A DNA stretch of 64,000 nt from Mariannaea sp. PMI_226 (Eukaryota; Ascomycota; Sordariomycetes; Hypocreales; Nectriaceae). The stretch covers positions 558,001 to 622,000 of the forward strand of contig JANFOG010000015.1 in NCBI GenBank assembly GCA_024336345.1, in the 5' to 3' direction. A model generated the notes under the pieces. The model was not told where the DNA came from, did no database searches, and saw only the letters and a list, made by a program, of their open reading frames with translations. Positions 20,158 to 31,089 of the stretch are shown here, piece after piece (position 1 is the stretch's first letter; each line of letters begins with the position of its first letter). The position numbers and the translations under genes were made by a program.

Positions 20158-22430
20158 GGTCAGAGAAGATTTGAGGTGGTGAAAACACGAGCCATCCAAG
20201 ACGCAGGTCCCAACAGCTCGGGAACCTACTAGTTTAATATGTTGCTTGGAGCATATAAGAATTTCCCCGTGTGTGGAGCATCTGCAGTAGCGAAAACATC
20301 GCAAAGAACCGCATCCCTACCGGTTGCAACACTTGGGTCCGACGCCCATTTGCACGACGACGAAATGAAGATCAAACAAGGTGACGAGTGATTGCTTGCT
20401 TGCAAGAAAAAAGCAATGACTTTGATAGAATAAAACATACATGCCCACTTTCTTTACTTGCATCCCCGGGCATTCAACCTAGCCTTTCCTAGTAATTAAT
20501 TTTCTTTGCTATAAACACGTGCTTCAGCCCTTTAGAAAGCCGCTATCTGTTAGATTGAGCTTTTTACAGATTAGATTTCATTCTTTTCTCAGGCAGAACA
20601 CACCAAGAAAGCACCAATGTCTTCATAGCCAAATTAACATGCCACTGTACGGCTCCTGGTGGAGAGGTATCATCATTAACGAGGGATATCACAATTGGGT
20701 AGCATCTACGAAGCACTTTCTTGGGTACAGAATCCCATACTTCGCCTCCATCCTGTCGGTTTTGTAGCAACCAGACAGAACGAATGCCCAGGTTCCGGGG
20801 TTGAAAGCCGCACAACTGGTCCCTGAAGAGCCATGGGGCATGCAGCATGATGGGGCTGCAGAGGTCCACTGGCTGCAGCCGTTGAATCCGTGAAGGGGGG
20901 AGAGAAGAGAGAACAAGTGTTGTGAAAAAAAGCCCAAGGCAGAAAAGCAGGCCATCTGCGCCCGTTATGCCAAGCTTGTGTAGTATTTAGGGTCGCAGGC
21001 ATATTGTGGCTGCTGATCGGCGAGGAGTTAGCCCCAACTCCGGTAGCAAATGCAACGAGAATTTTTCTGTTGCTGGATTTCATCCTGGGTCTGGCTTCAT
21101 ATATGGTCTGACAAAATTAAAACAGCATCAGCCCAGAATCACGGTAATCAAAAATCTGTACCAGTGCCTCGGGTCCTCATCTCTAGACTCTGAGTGTCTC
21201 TTCCTTATCACCGGCAGTTCAAACCAGGGACTGGCTCTCTACGGCCGATGTAGGGCTGGCCACGCTAGCTCGCTCGCCTCCACGAATTCGTCCCCATTTA
21301 AGCAAGGAAGAGCAGCCAACAATGTGACCCTGACACAACCCATGTTTACGCTGGGGAACTGAATCAACAAGGTTCTGGCCACTTGTGAACCGTTTTGTCC
21401 CGTGGGTGGAACCTGGAGAGGACAGGTTGGTTGTGCCAAGGCACTTAGACGAATAGCTACCTAGAAAAACTACTTAGGCTTGAATTCCCTCTTGTCTCTC
21501 AGAAAGAAGACGATTTCTGATAGGCGCAAGATCGACAGGAGAATGCCCCTGGTCCAGGCACAATTACTGTGCATCTCTCGCCGTTACAGATACATTGACC
21601 AACTCGCAAATACATGAACTTCGTCCAACAAGTGTAATCTAGAGTGATCAACGATTCAATAACTTGTGTTGGCTGCTTCAAGCCTTGCTCATAAGCCAGC
21701 AACCGTTCAATTAGCTCAGTGCTCAAGAGAAGAACAATAGAAGCCTTCAGTCTCGGGCTGCGACACACTAAAACAGTTCTGTAGTACCAAACTGCTGAAA
21801 TTTCGGAAAACTAGCTTCGTAGTTTCGTACGCAAAAATCGTAGTGCGTCAACTAAATAAAGGCCGGGTGCGCGTCCTCCCGCTTCCCGAAGCTGACACTT
21901 CGTGCATGGGGGGTCCGCCATGGGGGCTTTCTTTAGCGTTGCTTGCTACGTGCGTATGAAGAAGAGCTGCGGGCCTATCTATGAATATCTCTCCTCGGTA
22001 ACGGCGCTTTTTTTTTCCTTTTGCCTGCCTTGATCTCATTTCGTCTCATCATGGTAGTCCTTGGTAAATGCCGTTACGCCAACTCCCTCCCTCGCAACAT
22101 TAGTATTTCCGAATTGCTGGGAGAGAGTTTTGCCAGGGTCAAGTAACCGATGGTCTGATTTCCTCTCTTGGCAGTTACAGAGTAATAATGGAAAACAACT
22201 TTGTCGAGTTGAGATGGCGGGCCACTAGCAAAGGGGCTTACACTATTTCGCTGTACCCTTGCTCCATTCAATTCAGCTTCTCCAGACATACTGCGTTGTC
22301 TACGATGCAGAATACATATGTATCCTTGAGGCCCTAATGGGCCTGACCCAACTTGGAGAGGTTTTTATCACTGCATTCTCAACCCCGCCACGACGTAGTA
22401 TCCATCATACCTTATTACCTACGTTGAAAC
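20158..22430. other. Long intergenic stretch
   Basis: 2.3 kb between divergently placed genes (rhodopsin-domain protein on minus, monooxygenase on plus). It should contain both promoters. Open frames of 60-125 codons occur on both strands, but all overlap one another and none carries a recognisable domain or codon bias. Confidence 0.5.
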
Positions 22431-24713
22431 ATGGCTTCCAGTGGTAAGCACACACGAAATAATAGCCCGTTGGGGTTATGCCCCCTGTACATGCTGACAT
22501 AGATCAACAGAGGCTTCCGCGTCGTTGTCGACTTACAGAGAGTTTCCCCCTCGAGCTGACTTGCGCCAACTGATGGCTGAGCAGCCGATGCCTGTCCTGG
22601 CACCAGGGACTGTAGATTCTGCCTCCATGGCTGGAGAACAACCCACTAAGATAGCCATCGACATTCTCGAAGTTTTAAATACCGCCCTGGCTGCTGATGA
22701 TGCTGAGAGGCTGGCCAGTCTATTTTATGATCAAGCATATTGGAAAGATATACTGGCATTGACATATCACCTGCGTACCTTCAACAGCCCCAGCGTTGTT
22801 GCCGCTAGTTTAATAGAAACAAAGAAGCTACGGGGCCTTGTTGATGGATTCAAGCTGGAAGGCTCTGCCGTCTTCATCCCAGCCACTCCAGTTCTTGTAA
22901 GCCACCATTCATTTCCAATCAGCATGTTCAATTGTACATGAGGCTAAGGGCACACCTTGAAACACAGCAATTCATCGATGTTTCGCTCTCCTTCAGGACC
23001 AGCTCCCCTGCTGCAACTGGAGATGGTAGAATATTACTTTGGCCAGTTAAAAATGAGGCTACCGAAGCCGTCCAATGGAAGATTTGGATCCTCAGCACTA
23101 GGCTCGTGAGCCTTGATGTTCAATCTGAGGATGAGTCTCTGCTCCAAGCTCCTAGCAGGTCTCTCGAGGGCCTCGAATCCATTGAAACCGATGTCTTTAT
23201 CGTCGGTGGCGGAAACGCGTGGGTCAAATATGCCAATCTACCGTTATGCAAATAGGCTCAAACGGAACTGACGTATATGATAGCGCTGTCGCACTTTCCG
23301 CACGGCTCAAGGCCCTTGGTGTTGACAGTCTTATGGCCGAGCGAAATGCGCGACCAGGAGATAATTGGGCTACGCGATACGACTGTCTCAAGTTCCACGT
23401 TCCAACCTCCTTTTGTGAACTTCCATATATGAGTATGTTGCATCCAACCCAGCATTGACAGTGTTTGTTGGTTGGAGAGAAAACTAACAGTTGGTCTTGC
23501 TTCCAGCTTACGATGAAGAGCTTCAAGCTCCTCATCTGCTCACCAAAGATGAGCTCGCCGAACAGGTACGCCGTTATGTGGCTACCTTCAACCTCAATAT
23601 CATCACCTCTGCCAGCATTCAGTCGACAGTATACGATGTATCCTCCAAAAGCTGGACCGTGAAACTACAAACGCCAGCAGGCCAGTTGAAGGTCGTAGCC
23701 AAGCACCTCGTCCAAGCAACGGGACTTGGATCACAGAAGGAGTACATTCCCAAGTTAGAAAACGAGGGCCTCTACAAGGGAATCAACCTCCATTCGGTAA
23801 ACTACAAGAATGCCAACAAGCTGAAAGAGCAGGGCGCCAAGGTGAGCTTATGTGGAACGGGCTTTTTTTTTCTTCTGAAAATTGCAACTAACTTGGTTGA
23901 ACCCAGTCAGTCCACATTGTCGGCTCTGCCAACACGGCTTTCGATATCCTCGAGGAATGCTACATCAGTGGACTCGAATCGGCCATGGTCGTAAGATCGC
24001 CCACCTACATTGTCCCTCTTGAGCATGTCTGCGATAAGAATAGTCTCGGAGCCTACAATTTTGGTTTGGAAGCAGCTGATCGTATGTTTTTAACACTACC
24101 AACTCGGGTTGATGCCCAGTTGGTCCGCGGCCTATTTGCGTTTATGGCATCACAAGAACCAAACCGCTACAAGGATTTGGCTGCGGCTGGTTTTCCCGTA
24201 CTAGACAGTACAGACCCTGAACAGGCACTGATGTGCAATCTGATTGAGACTGTGGGGGGCCATTATGTCGACGCTGGTGCTACCAAGCTCATCGCCGAAG
24301 GCAAAGCTAGGGTCAAGGCCAATGTTGAGCCCGTGGCATATACCGAAACTGGGCTACGCTTCTCCGATGGCAGCACTGTTGAGACGGATGCCATTGTCTG
24401 GTGTACCGGGTTTGCAGACAAAGACGCCCGGGACACCGTCGCTGAGATCCTGGGAGGCGGAGATGTCGAGAATAAAGACCTCTTGGGCCCCCGAGATATC
24501 GCGGCTCGAATCGACCCTACCTGGGGCGTCGACATCGAGGGCGAGATTCGTGGCATGTGGAAGCGCCAGACGCACCTGAACAACTTCTGGGTCATGGGTG
24601 GCTACACCCAACAGCACCGCTGGCATTCTCGCACCTTGGCTTTGCAGATCAAGGCTGAGCTAGAGGGTCTATTGCCGTCTGCGTATCGTGAGACACCAAG
24701 TGCAAGGCAATAA
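22431..24713 (+). CDS. FAD/NADPH-dependent flavin monooxygenase with NTF2-like N-terminus, six exons
   Basis: Exons 22431-22443, 22511-22896, 22968-23218, 23284-23432, 23507-23841 and 23907-24713 give 646 residues in phase; the first exon is 13 nt. Residues about 45-180 form an NTF2/SnoaL-like domain (IAIDILEVLNTALAADDAER, then QFIDVSLSFRTSSPAATGDG). The FAD Rossmann motif VFIVGGGNAAVALSARLKALG spans the exon 3/4 junction near residues 207-227. LYKGINLHSVNYKN matches the FMO-type GxxxHSxxY segment. The NADPH-binding motif is VHIVGSANTAFD near residue 380, and the C-terminal DAIVWCTGFAD is the usual ATG motif. It ends with WVMGGYTQQHRWHSRTLALQIKAEL, as in this fungal subfamily. It should hydroxylate or oxygenate a small nucleophilic substrate, in the cytosol as no targeting signal is visible; the substrate is unknown. 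No biosynthetic cluster partner lies next to it. Confidence 0.88.
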
Positions 24714-25055
24714 GGTGCAAGCGAGCGCTTGGGATGAGGAGGCATATGCTGTAATTCCAGGTAATATCTGCATGGCCTTGACGTTCATGATTAACCGATA
24801 AATGCCTTTTTTTTGCCGCTCATTGGTAATTGGAAATTACACTTGACATCCTGCCGAGAGTAGAGGCATTGAATTGAAGACTGAGGAGGAAGTGGCAATA
24901 AAAGCGAGCCTTGAACGTAGGAACCTAGTTTTGGTCCCGTGTACATTGTCCTTTCGTAGCACTTAAATTGGTTGTGCTTTCTTGTAATCACAGTCTTCCA
25001 AGAGTCCGTAAATCATGACAACCTGGATGGCAACGAAGCCAAGCTGAACATTCTG
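24714..25055. other. Convergent spacer
   Basis: 340 bp between the ends of the monooxygenase and the C2H2 gene. A T-rich run at about 24807 fits a 3' UTR. No gene seen. Confidence 0.55.
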
Positions 25056-26304
25056 TCAATCATGATGGGGTCTGAGCCCGCCATTCTGATACCACATATC
25101 CAATTGCGGATCCCCAGGAAGCCAAAGAGAATTGAAACTACCTCCTATGCCAGCGTGTGAGATATCAGTTTCACAATTGACTGGTACATTATCGACCACC
25201 TGGACTCCGTTTTCATGAGTTTGGAGGTCTCCGCCGTCGCCAGAAGTCAGGGTTGGGCTTGTAGCGAGCCCCATTTCCATCCTTGACATCATGGCAAAGT
25301 CTTGATTGAAGCGATCAAATTCCCTCGGAATACCGCTCTCACCAAGTGGCATGAATGATGGTTCAGTACCGACAAGGTCATAGGCGGCGGAAACTGTATT
25401 AATTGGTTGTATATTGCACTTTTCTGTTGCCTCCAGGATAGAAATTGATGAACTCGTATTCGTGGATTCTTGACTCTGATCCTTCGATCGATACGAGAGA
25501 AATACTTCGCATTGTGCTTTTCGAATGATGTTGACAAGCTGGCCTCGGAGTTGACCCCCATGGGCTCGGCCAGACCTGACACGGTTTCTTCCAGGAGCTT
25601 TCTCACTACCCGGAGAAGCTCTCGACGCTGAAACCTCTCATACTGCGCCAATTCATCTTCCATTTCCGAAGCTCGATGCTTATCGTAATCTATTTTTACT
25701 CAAATTAGCACTCAGAAAATGGCCTGAATATGGCAAAAATAATTCTTACAGGGTGATGGAATCAGGTCACCGTCCTCATCTGGAAACAAGATGCGATAGA
25801 CGTCAAACCATTTCTCCTCTTCTGTGCCTTTCTTCTTCCTCTTCCGAAGTAGAACCTCCTGCTCTTTGTCTATTCCCTCTGGGAAATTGACTAATTGCAC
25901 AGCGCAGCCCTCAGGGAGTCTTTGGTGAGTTTTTAGCAGAGATTCTGACGAAAATACCATCCCACAACGTGGACAGTGGATTGGCAGCATATGACATCGA
26001 TATATGTGCTCCCTATTTTAACGTCAGCACTCTTTAGTAATCACACGATTTTCGTAGGAACGAACTTGACACGATGAATCGAGGCCCATCCAGGACCAGC
26101 GCAAGATCTCAGCTTCAAATGCTTCTTTGGATTTCGACGATAGAAAGGGCATGCGAGCTTCGGAGCCGTGAGCCCATCTGATACAGGAGCCTGTTTGAAT
26201 TTCTTGGGCTCACTTCCCCCATCACCATCATCGTCATCAGAAGCGCGAAAGTTGTCATTGCTCTCCCTGGACCGCTTGCTACTTCTACTAGTGTCTTGAG
26301 ACAT
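25056..26304 (-). pseudogene. C2H2 zinc-finger fungal protein interrupted by a one-base frameshift
   Basis: Minus-strand exons 26304-26066, 26012-25750 and 25689-25056. The first encodes a basic/acidic Ser-rich N-terminus and LACPFYRRNPKKH...RSCAGPGWASIHRVK. The second gives EHIYRCHMLPIHCPRCGMVF with a paired C2H2-like finger (C-x2-C...H) and the family marks PEGIDKEQEVLLRKRKKK and WFDVYRILFPDEDGD. The third begins YYDKHRASEMEDELAQYERF. At the G5 run (plus-strand C5, 25555-25559) the frame must shift by one base: before it the frame reads LEETVSGLAEPMG, after it GQLRGQLVNIIRKAQCEVFL and on to the stop at 25056. With one more G the product would be 378 residues in register. This fits a sequencing error or a real frameshift; without correction the protein ends at 25289. 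The role is probably nuclear or regulatory. The ATG at 26304 lies only 166 bp downstream of the previous gene's stop. Confidence 0.75.
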
Positions 26305-26470
26305 TCGACTGGACCCGCTGAAGCATGCTGGATCAGGATAAGTGCAGGTGTACTTATCGGCAAGGTGAGAGAGTTCCTCAGTGAGTCCACTGGGTGATAT
26401 AGCGGCGTCATGGAGCTCAACAGGAGGAGATGTATCTGGGCTAGTGAGTTTTCTGTTTGCAGAGGAGAAT

Positions 26471-27628
26471 TTAATAGTAAATCGTACCGGCCAACTCTGT
26501 AACGTGAGTGTGTTCCATCTCAACTGGGCCATAAGGAGTTGCGATGCGCCGGGGGGGAAACCCTCTGGCCAGCTTCGCTTCTTCCAACCTGGGATTCGTA
26601 GGCATCTTTTCCGAGCACATGATGGTAGGATTATTGTCCCTCTGCTGCCCTCGCTCCCAAGATACGATACGTGTTCCAGAATCCACAGTGTCTGCTGAAT
26701 GAGCTACGCTCAATTGACTTGATGACTCTCTGCCACCAGCTCGGATCCTCATTCCGACTAGCGGACTTTGGCGCAGCATCAGTCTGGCTTCTGCCATCAT
26801 CGCCTCCACGGCGTGTCGCTGGTGCGCTTCGAAAGTAGTTGCGATGCCCGACGAACCAGATACCGAGTCAGAGTTAAATGAAAGGCCTGATTCGGAAGCC
26901 TGCTCATTTGGCTGCTCTCTGGTCCCAGAGGATGGCTCGTAATATGACTCGACTTCTGTCGGGTCAGCAGTAGGTGTATCCATGACAGGATCAGTCATGA
27001 AAGCAGCGCCAGTGCCCGTGAGAGATTCAGCCATGAGAGGGTCAGTCTGGCGAGGGTCAGAGTTGCGAGTATTCATCATGAGAGGATCAACGCTGAGAGC
27101 ATCAATTTCTGAATCGTGAGGTTGAAATTTGAAATTCGCTGAGCGTCTTGATTCTGGTTTTTCAGACCGGCTGACACTCTTAGCTACGGCGTCCAAATTA
27201 CGAATAACCATAAACACTGCTGTCAGTATGAAGGCTAGAAACCCAACAGAACCAACGACAATGCCTATGATTTCACCAGGAGAGAGTCCGTGACCGCCAC
27301 CCTCCACTGAAGTTTCTGTCGGAGAAGGCATTGCAATCGCGTCGGAAAGATGGGTTTGGATTGGAAGTTTAATAGTGATGGTCGCAGCCGATGAAGCCAT
27401 CTTGGAGTTGGTTCCAGTCCATGTACCTACGACAGATGGCTTGGGTTCTCCACCAACTGAGCAATGTCGCGCTGGTGGGAGGTTTCGTCGTCGCAATTCT
27501 GGCCTCAATGGCTCTCCGGGATGGAAGAGAGATGAATGGTAGCAGAGTGAAAGAAGAAGAAAAGCTGCAAAGGGAATCTTCAAGCTGAGAGTGAGGCTGT
27601 GTGTGGTGAGGCTGTCGGGAATGCGCAT
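26471..27628 (-). CDS. Single-pass membrane protein with signal peptide and long Ser/Thr/Asp-rich cytoplasmic tail
   Basis: A 385-residue single-exon frame. ATG 27628 is chosen because it starts a signal-like segment (IPFAAFLLLSLCYHSS, residues 18-33); the frame upstream is AT-rich and has no ATG in a coding-like context. A short Thr/Ser-rich ectodomain follows (about residues 60-115), then a transmembrane helix at residues 119-142 (EIIGIVVGSVGFLAFILTAV) preceded by the typical GLSPG turn. The cytoplasmic tail has a three-fold DPLM/DPLM/DPVM degenerate repeat with acidic and Thr residues, and a C-terminus PYGPVEMEHTHVTELAG that recalls the tails of fungal Mid2-like and related single-pass sensors. 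The name Mid2-like is by architecture only. A role in the cell wall or plasma membrane is inference. Confidence 0.65.
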   Translation of the reverse strand: MRIPDSLTTHSLTLSLKIPFAAFLLLSLCYHSSLFHPGEPLRPELRRRNLPPARHCSVGGEPKPSVVGTWTGTNSKMASSAATITIKLPIQTHLSDAIAMPSPTETSVEGGGHGLSPGEIIGIVVGSVGFLAFILTAVFMVIRNLDAVAKSVSRSEKPESRRSANFKFQPHDSEIDALSVDPLMMNTRNSDPRQTDPLMAESLTGTGAAFMTDPVMDTPTADPTEVESYYEPSSGTREQPNEQASESGLSFNSDSVSGSSGIATTFEAHQRHAVEAMMAEARLMLRQSPLVGMRIRAGGRESSSQLSVAHSADTVDSGTRIVSWERGQQRDNNPTIMCSEKMPTNPRLEEAKLARGFPPRRIATPYGPVEMEHTHVTELAGTIYY

Positions 27629-28064
27629 GTGAGCGTTTACCACAAAAAAAAAACAGCCAATTAGATCAAGAAGATAAAAATGGCTGCTATTCACCAGGTG
27701 AATGAAGACTGATAGCAATTTATATAAATAATTAGTTTTTTTTGTAATCCTTTTATTTAATTCTAGAGCTAAGTTTAGATTTGCTTTCTCAATAGATATT
27801 ATTATATCAAAAGTGTAAGTTGACTGCAAATAGGCTTTCTTTATTGGAGGTTTAGAAACACTTTTTGGAGGTTTGGGATGCCGCTTTTGCAGGTCAATTT
27901 GCAGTCGAGTCATGACGATGGCTCCACTCCACCATTTTACAATGCTAAATCGCTAGGCATAAACGCCAAAGTCCGGCTTGTGTCCACAGAAGAGCTAGTA
28001 TTTATTTTAATATCTAGTAGCTTAAAAGATTGGTGCTTATCTATAGAGAGTTATATTTTTATTT
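27629..28064. repeat. AT-rich tract, possible RIP-mutated insertion
   Basis: AT-rich sequence with multiple stops in all frames. It begins just upstream of the membrane protein start and ends exactly where a conserved reading frame (28373-28065) breaks off. This suggests an inserted, decayed element. No terminal repeats recognised. Confidence 0.45.
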
Positions 28065-28373
28065 TTAATATTGGACATGACCACCAAATATAATCTTTGT
28101 AATTTGAGTAACAGTGTTGATGTAGTCTTTGATTCCCGAGTCTAATGCTGCTTTTCCTGAAATCTTGGAACTAAAGTGCAAAAATTTATGACCTTCAACA
28201 GGGATAATAGGGTGCTTGCCTACTTTAAAGAGTAGGCAATTTGGTTTGATGAGTATTCTCTTACTGTCTCGGTAATGCTCTTTCAGAAAGGCAATAAATA
28301 TTTCCCAATCTCTACTATCTGTTGCGGTTCTGGTCAATTGAGGAACCATGTCAAACCCTGCATCAAATCCCAT
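28065..28373 (-). pseudogene. Truncated fungal orphan-family protein (N-terminal fragment)
   Basis: 102 codons starting at the ATG at 28373: MGFDAGFDMVPQL, then DWEIFIAFLKEHYRD, IKPNCLLFKVGKHPI and EGHKFLHFSSKISGKAA. I recall this start from uncharacterised fungal proteins that are clearly longer. Here the frame ends after TQITKIIFGGHVQY at the edge of AT-rich sequence, so the C-terminal part is missing. No biochemical function is known to me. A short intact gene is possible but less likely, because the break coincides with the composition change. Confidence 0.55.
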
Positions 28374-29908
28374 GGTTAATGTATATTTGGTAATAAATCT
28401 AGTATATTGGTGCCCTTCGTTTGGGTAGTATATTGGACCTGATGATTGCGAATGTGTCTGATTTTATTAAACAGCCCTTTAGGAGCGAACAGACTTATTC
28501 GTAGTCTTGAATTTTTTTTTTTTTATTCATTGGGAAGCACCAGAAAGATGTGTTCTTACTTTTAGTGAAAAAAAAAAGTTATGAGCTACTAACAGGTGGC
28601 AGGACATGACTGGATGGAATATCACCTACACCGCATTCAATTTTTAAGGTGCCAATTCACAAAACTACATTAATAAAAATATCCTATTCCTTTCTGGATG
28701 AAAGGTTGATCTCCAGCTCTAGAACTGCTGCTTCAATATAGGTGACTGTAGAGGTTCAACACCGCATAGCCATGACGCTTGCAGATGAGGAACCGATGTG
28801 CTGGGTGGTGTGGACCAACCAGTCGTTGGCCACAATCTACTAAAAGTAGAAAGGGGGGGGAGCTCCTTTCAGATTAAGGACCCCAGCTTTTTCTTGGTCT
28901 TACCCTTGGTGTTGGTGAGTAATAGCATAGTACTATTTTTTCCCCCTCCCTCACGATAAGTCAACTACATAACCTCACATTTAGTTAAAAAAGATGGGAA
29001 ATAGAGGAAGCTGGCATCTTTGCATTTTATTCATTTATTACAATATAAAAGATAGATACGATATATATATTTTAATCTACTTATTATACCTTCATTAAGT
29101 ATCTACTTGATGGATAATTCACGTGATAGATTGCTCACATGATAAGAGTCACATTCATCAAATAAAAGGTAGAAACACTATGATTGCTTTTACATGATTG
29201 CTTTTACATTTATATATCAAGACCTGCTAGAGTCAGTGGTTCTGAAGATATTGAGCCTAGATTAGTCGAGCTAACTATCCAAGTGACATCTCCAATTACC
29301 CTAGCTGTTTGATCTGTAGGTATTGTCAAGCCCAAACTGTGATTAACCGCATCCTAGCATCTGTACGAGACTGGCTGCACCATGCTTTGTACGAAGAGAC
29401 CCTCGATCCTCGACCTGGATAGTAACAGGGACTAATACTACGAACCAAGCCGGCAAAAATCCGCAACATTATCTATTAATGATAAGTACAAAGAATAACT
29501 GTAAAATATTATTTTACAGCGCAAGAACTGACCATAGCGCAAAGCGGAAGCGGAAGCATTTTCCTCCAGAATGACAAACAAGTCAAGGTCCTGTATACTC
29601 TGGAAGGCTCGAACAGTATAATAAAACAACTTGTCGTTGACGGACCGGACTGGTAGATTTCTTTTTATCTAAAATGTCACATCATTTGATCAGAAGACAG
29701 AAGTGACGTAACATCCTGACTTGAACCAATCCAATGCTTGATGAATACGGCAGAAACGAGGTCAGACCACCAGAACGCTACCTCATACACAGTCACCACC
29801 AAAGCCGTGAACTTTTTTAGGCATCTCACCTGCTGGTTTTTGTTCTTCCCCAAATGCACTGAGGTCATGCTGCACCCTCATTCCAGCCAAAAAAAAAGTG
29901 ACAACGAA
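28374..29908. other. AT-rich intergenic region with small tandem duplication
   Basis: 1.5 kb, mostly AT-rich, with no gene. It contains a T-run at 28510-28524, an A-run near 28569, a G8 run at about 28852-28859, and a head-to-tail 14-bp duplication TGATTGCTTTTACA at 29181-29194 and 29195-29208. The final 150 bp probably include the next gene's promoter. Confidence 0.5.
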
Positions 29909-31089
29909 ATGAAGATCGTCCATATTCTTGCTCTTGTATTTCTTGCTGTTGTAAGTTCTCTTTGGTTGATTTTCCCTGCAGGGGATTATCCAAGGGAGTA
30001 CGACACACCCGAGGGCGCACCTCAAAGGCCAGGGATTGGAATCTCACTCACAGCTTCATACGGGTTTGTAATGCACTTTGTCTTGAACCTGCAACTAGCC
30101 ATAGGATGCTAAATCTGACCCCTAGTACCATCTCCATCCGGCATGTCAATGGCTCAATCCACAATATCGGCCGCATAGACGGTTCCGACCAGTATATCTC
30201 TCTGATGAAACGACTTTCGAATCCGGAGAAAAGGCACCCGAGGTAACGTTTTCCCCGCAATCTCTACTACTGATCCGGACCTAACACAGAGAGAAGCCCC
30301 CCATATTCATCATTGGAAGAGCAGTCGGATGACTACCCTAGGCAAATAATACGATCCATCAGAAAGCGACTATGGCTTCCTGCATCACCCGACGTGGGAA
30401 TACTAGCCGAGATGCTGCGGCCTCTTCTCAAATTGTACTCGAATGGAGAGAGGGTTCGGTCAGCAGTCATAAGCTACCCACCCATCGTGGCCTTGTACCA
30501 CGAAGATATCGTTGATGCGGCGGCATATCTAAATGTCCGTTTCCAAAATGGGGCACACCGTTACCAGCCCCGCGAGGTCGTCGCTGCGTTTGCAGGGCAT
30601 GGCCGAGGCCTATGCGACCATCCGGACGACCAAGATGTCTGTTGGGACGAAGTGCATGCATTACCATGGATACGGGTGCTACTTGTAGAGTATACCAAGA
30701 AGGCTATGCTTCTCCATATCTATTGGTTACAGGGAGCTGTGGACTTGGCATACTCGTATATTGATGCTCTGGCTCTTTTCGACATGGGAAGCGAGCGAAG
30801 ACATGAGCCGGGGTTTTTGCTCAAGTTGCAGGGCTACATCCAAGAGCTGGTAGACACAAAGTATCCAAATCCACCGGAAGTGTCCGAGATGTTGATAATT
30901 ATGACCGGCGACGAGGAAGACGTGGGTGATACAGAAGTCAAGGATACCATCAGACATACGGTAGAGAATATCGGGTTTCCTTTGGTTCGTATGATGGACT
31001 CTATACCGGAGTATGTCGCCGCTCAAGGAGCTGCTGAGTTTTGTTGGAGGGGAACGTTTTACCATCTCAACCTCCCAGGCTCTCTATGA
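29909..31089 (+). CDS. Secreted or membrane-anchored Hsp70-like (actin-ATPase fold) fungal protein, three exons
   Basis: Exons 29909-30063, 30126-30242 and 30294-31089 give 355 residues. The N-terminus is a hydrophobic signal or anchor (IVHILALVFLAVVSSLWLIF, residues 3-22), then DYPREYDTPEGAPQRPG. GIGISLTASYGTISIRHVNG resembles the phosphate-1 loop of Hsp70/actin-fold ATPases (GIDLGTTYS). Following marks fit a fungal extracellular family: ISLMKRLSNPEKRHP, IIRSIRKRLWLPASPDVGILAEMLRPL, AVISYPPIVALYHEDIVDAAAYL, AFAGHGRGLC and LLVEYTKKAMLLHIYWLQG. The classic ATPase residues are only partly kept, so catalysis is uncertain. The exon 2/3 junction requires the unusual acceptor ...CAGAGAG|A at 30293. 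The first AG (30289) would shift the frame, so the AG run there may carry an indel. Function unknown. Confidence 0.7.

Noticed and set aside
26430..26475. 35-nt intron joining the membrane protein to the next frame
   Set aside because: Too short for a fungal intron and out of phase with the downstream frame.
30025..30125. 31-nt intron after the signal peptide of the Hsp70-like gene (GTAAGT...CTGCAG, 29950s-29980s)
   Set aside because: Too short; the frame continues through it and supplies the hydrophobic signal segment.
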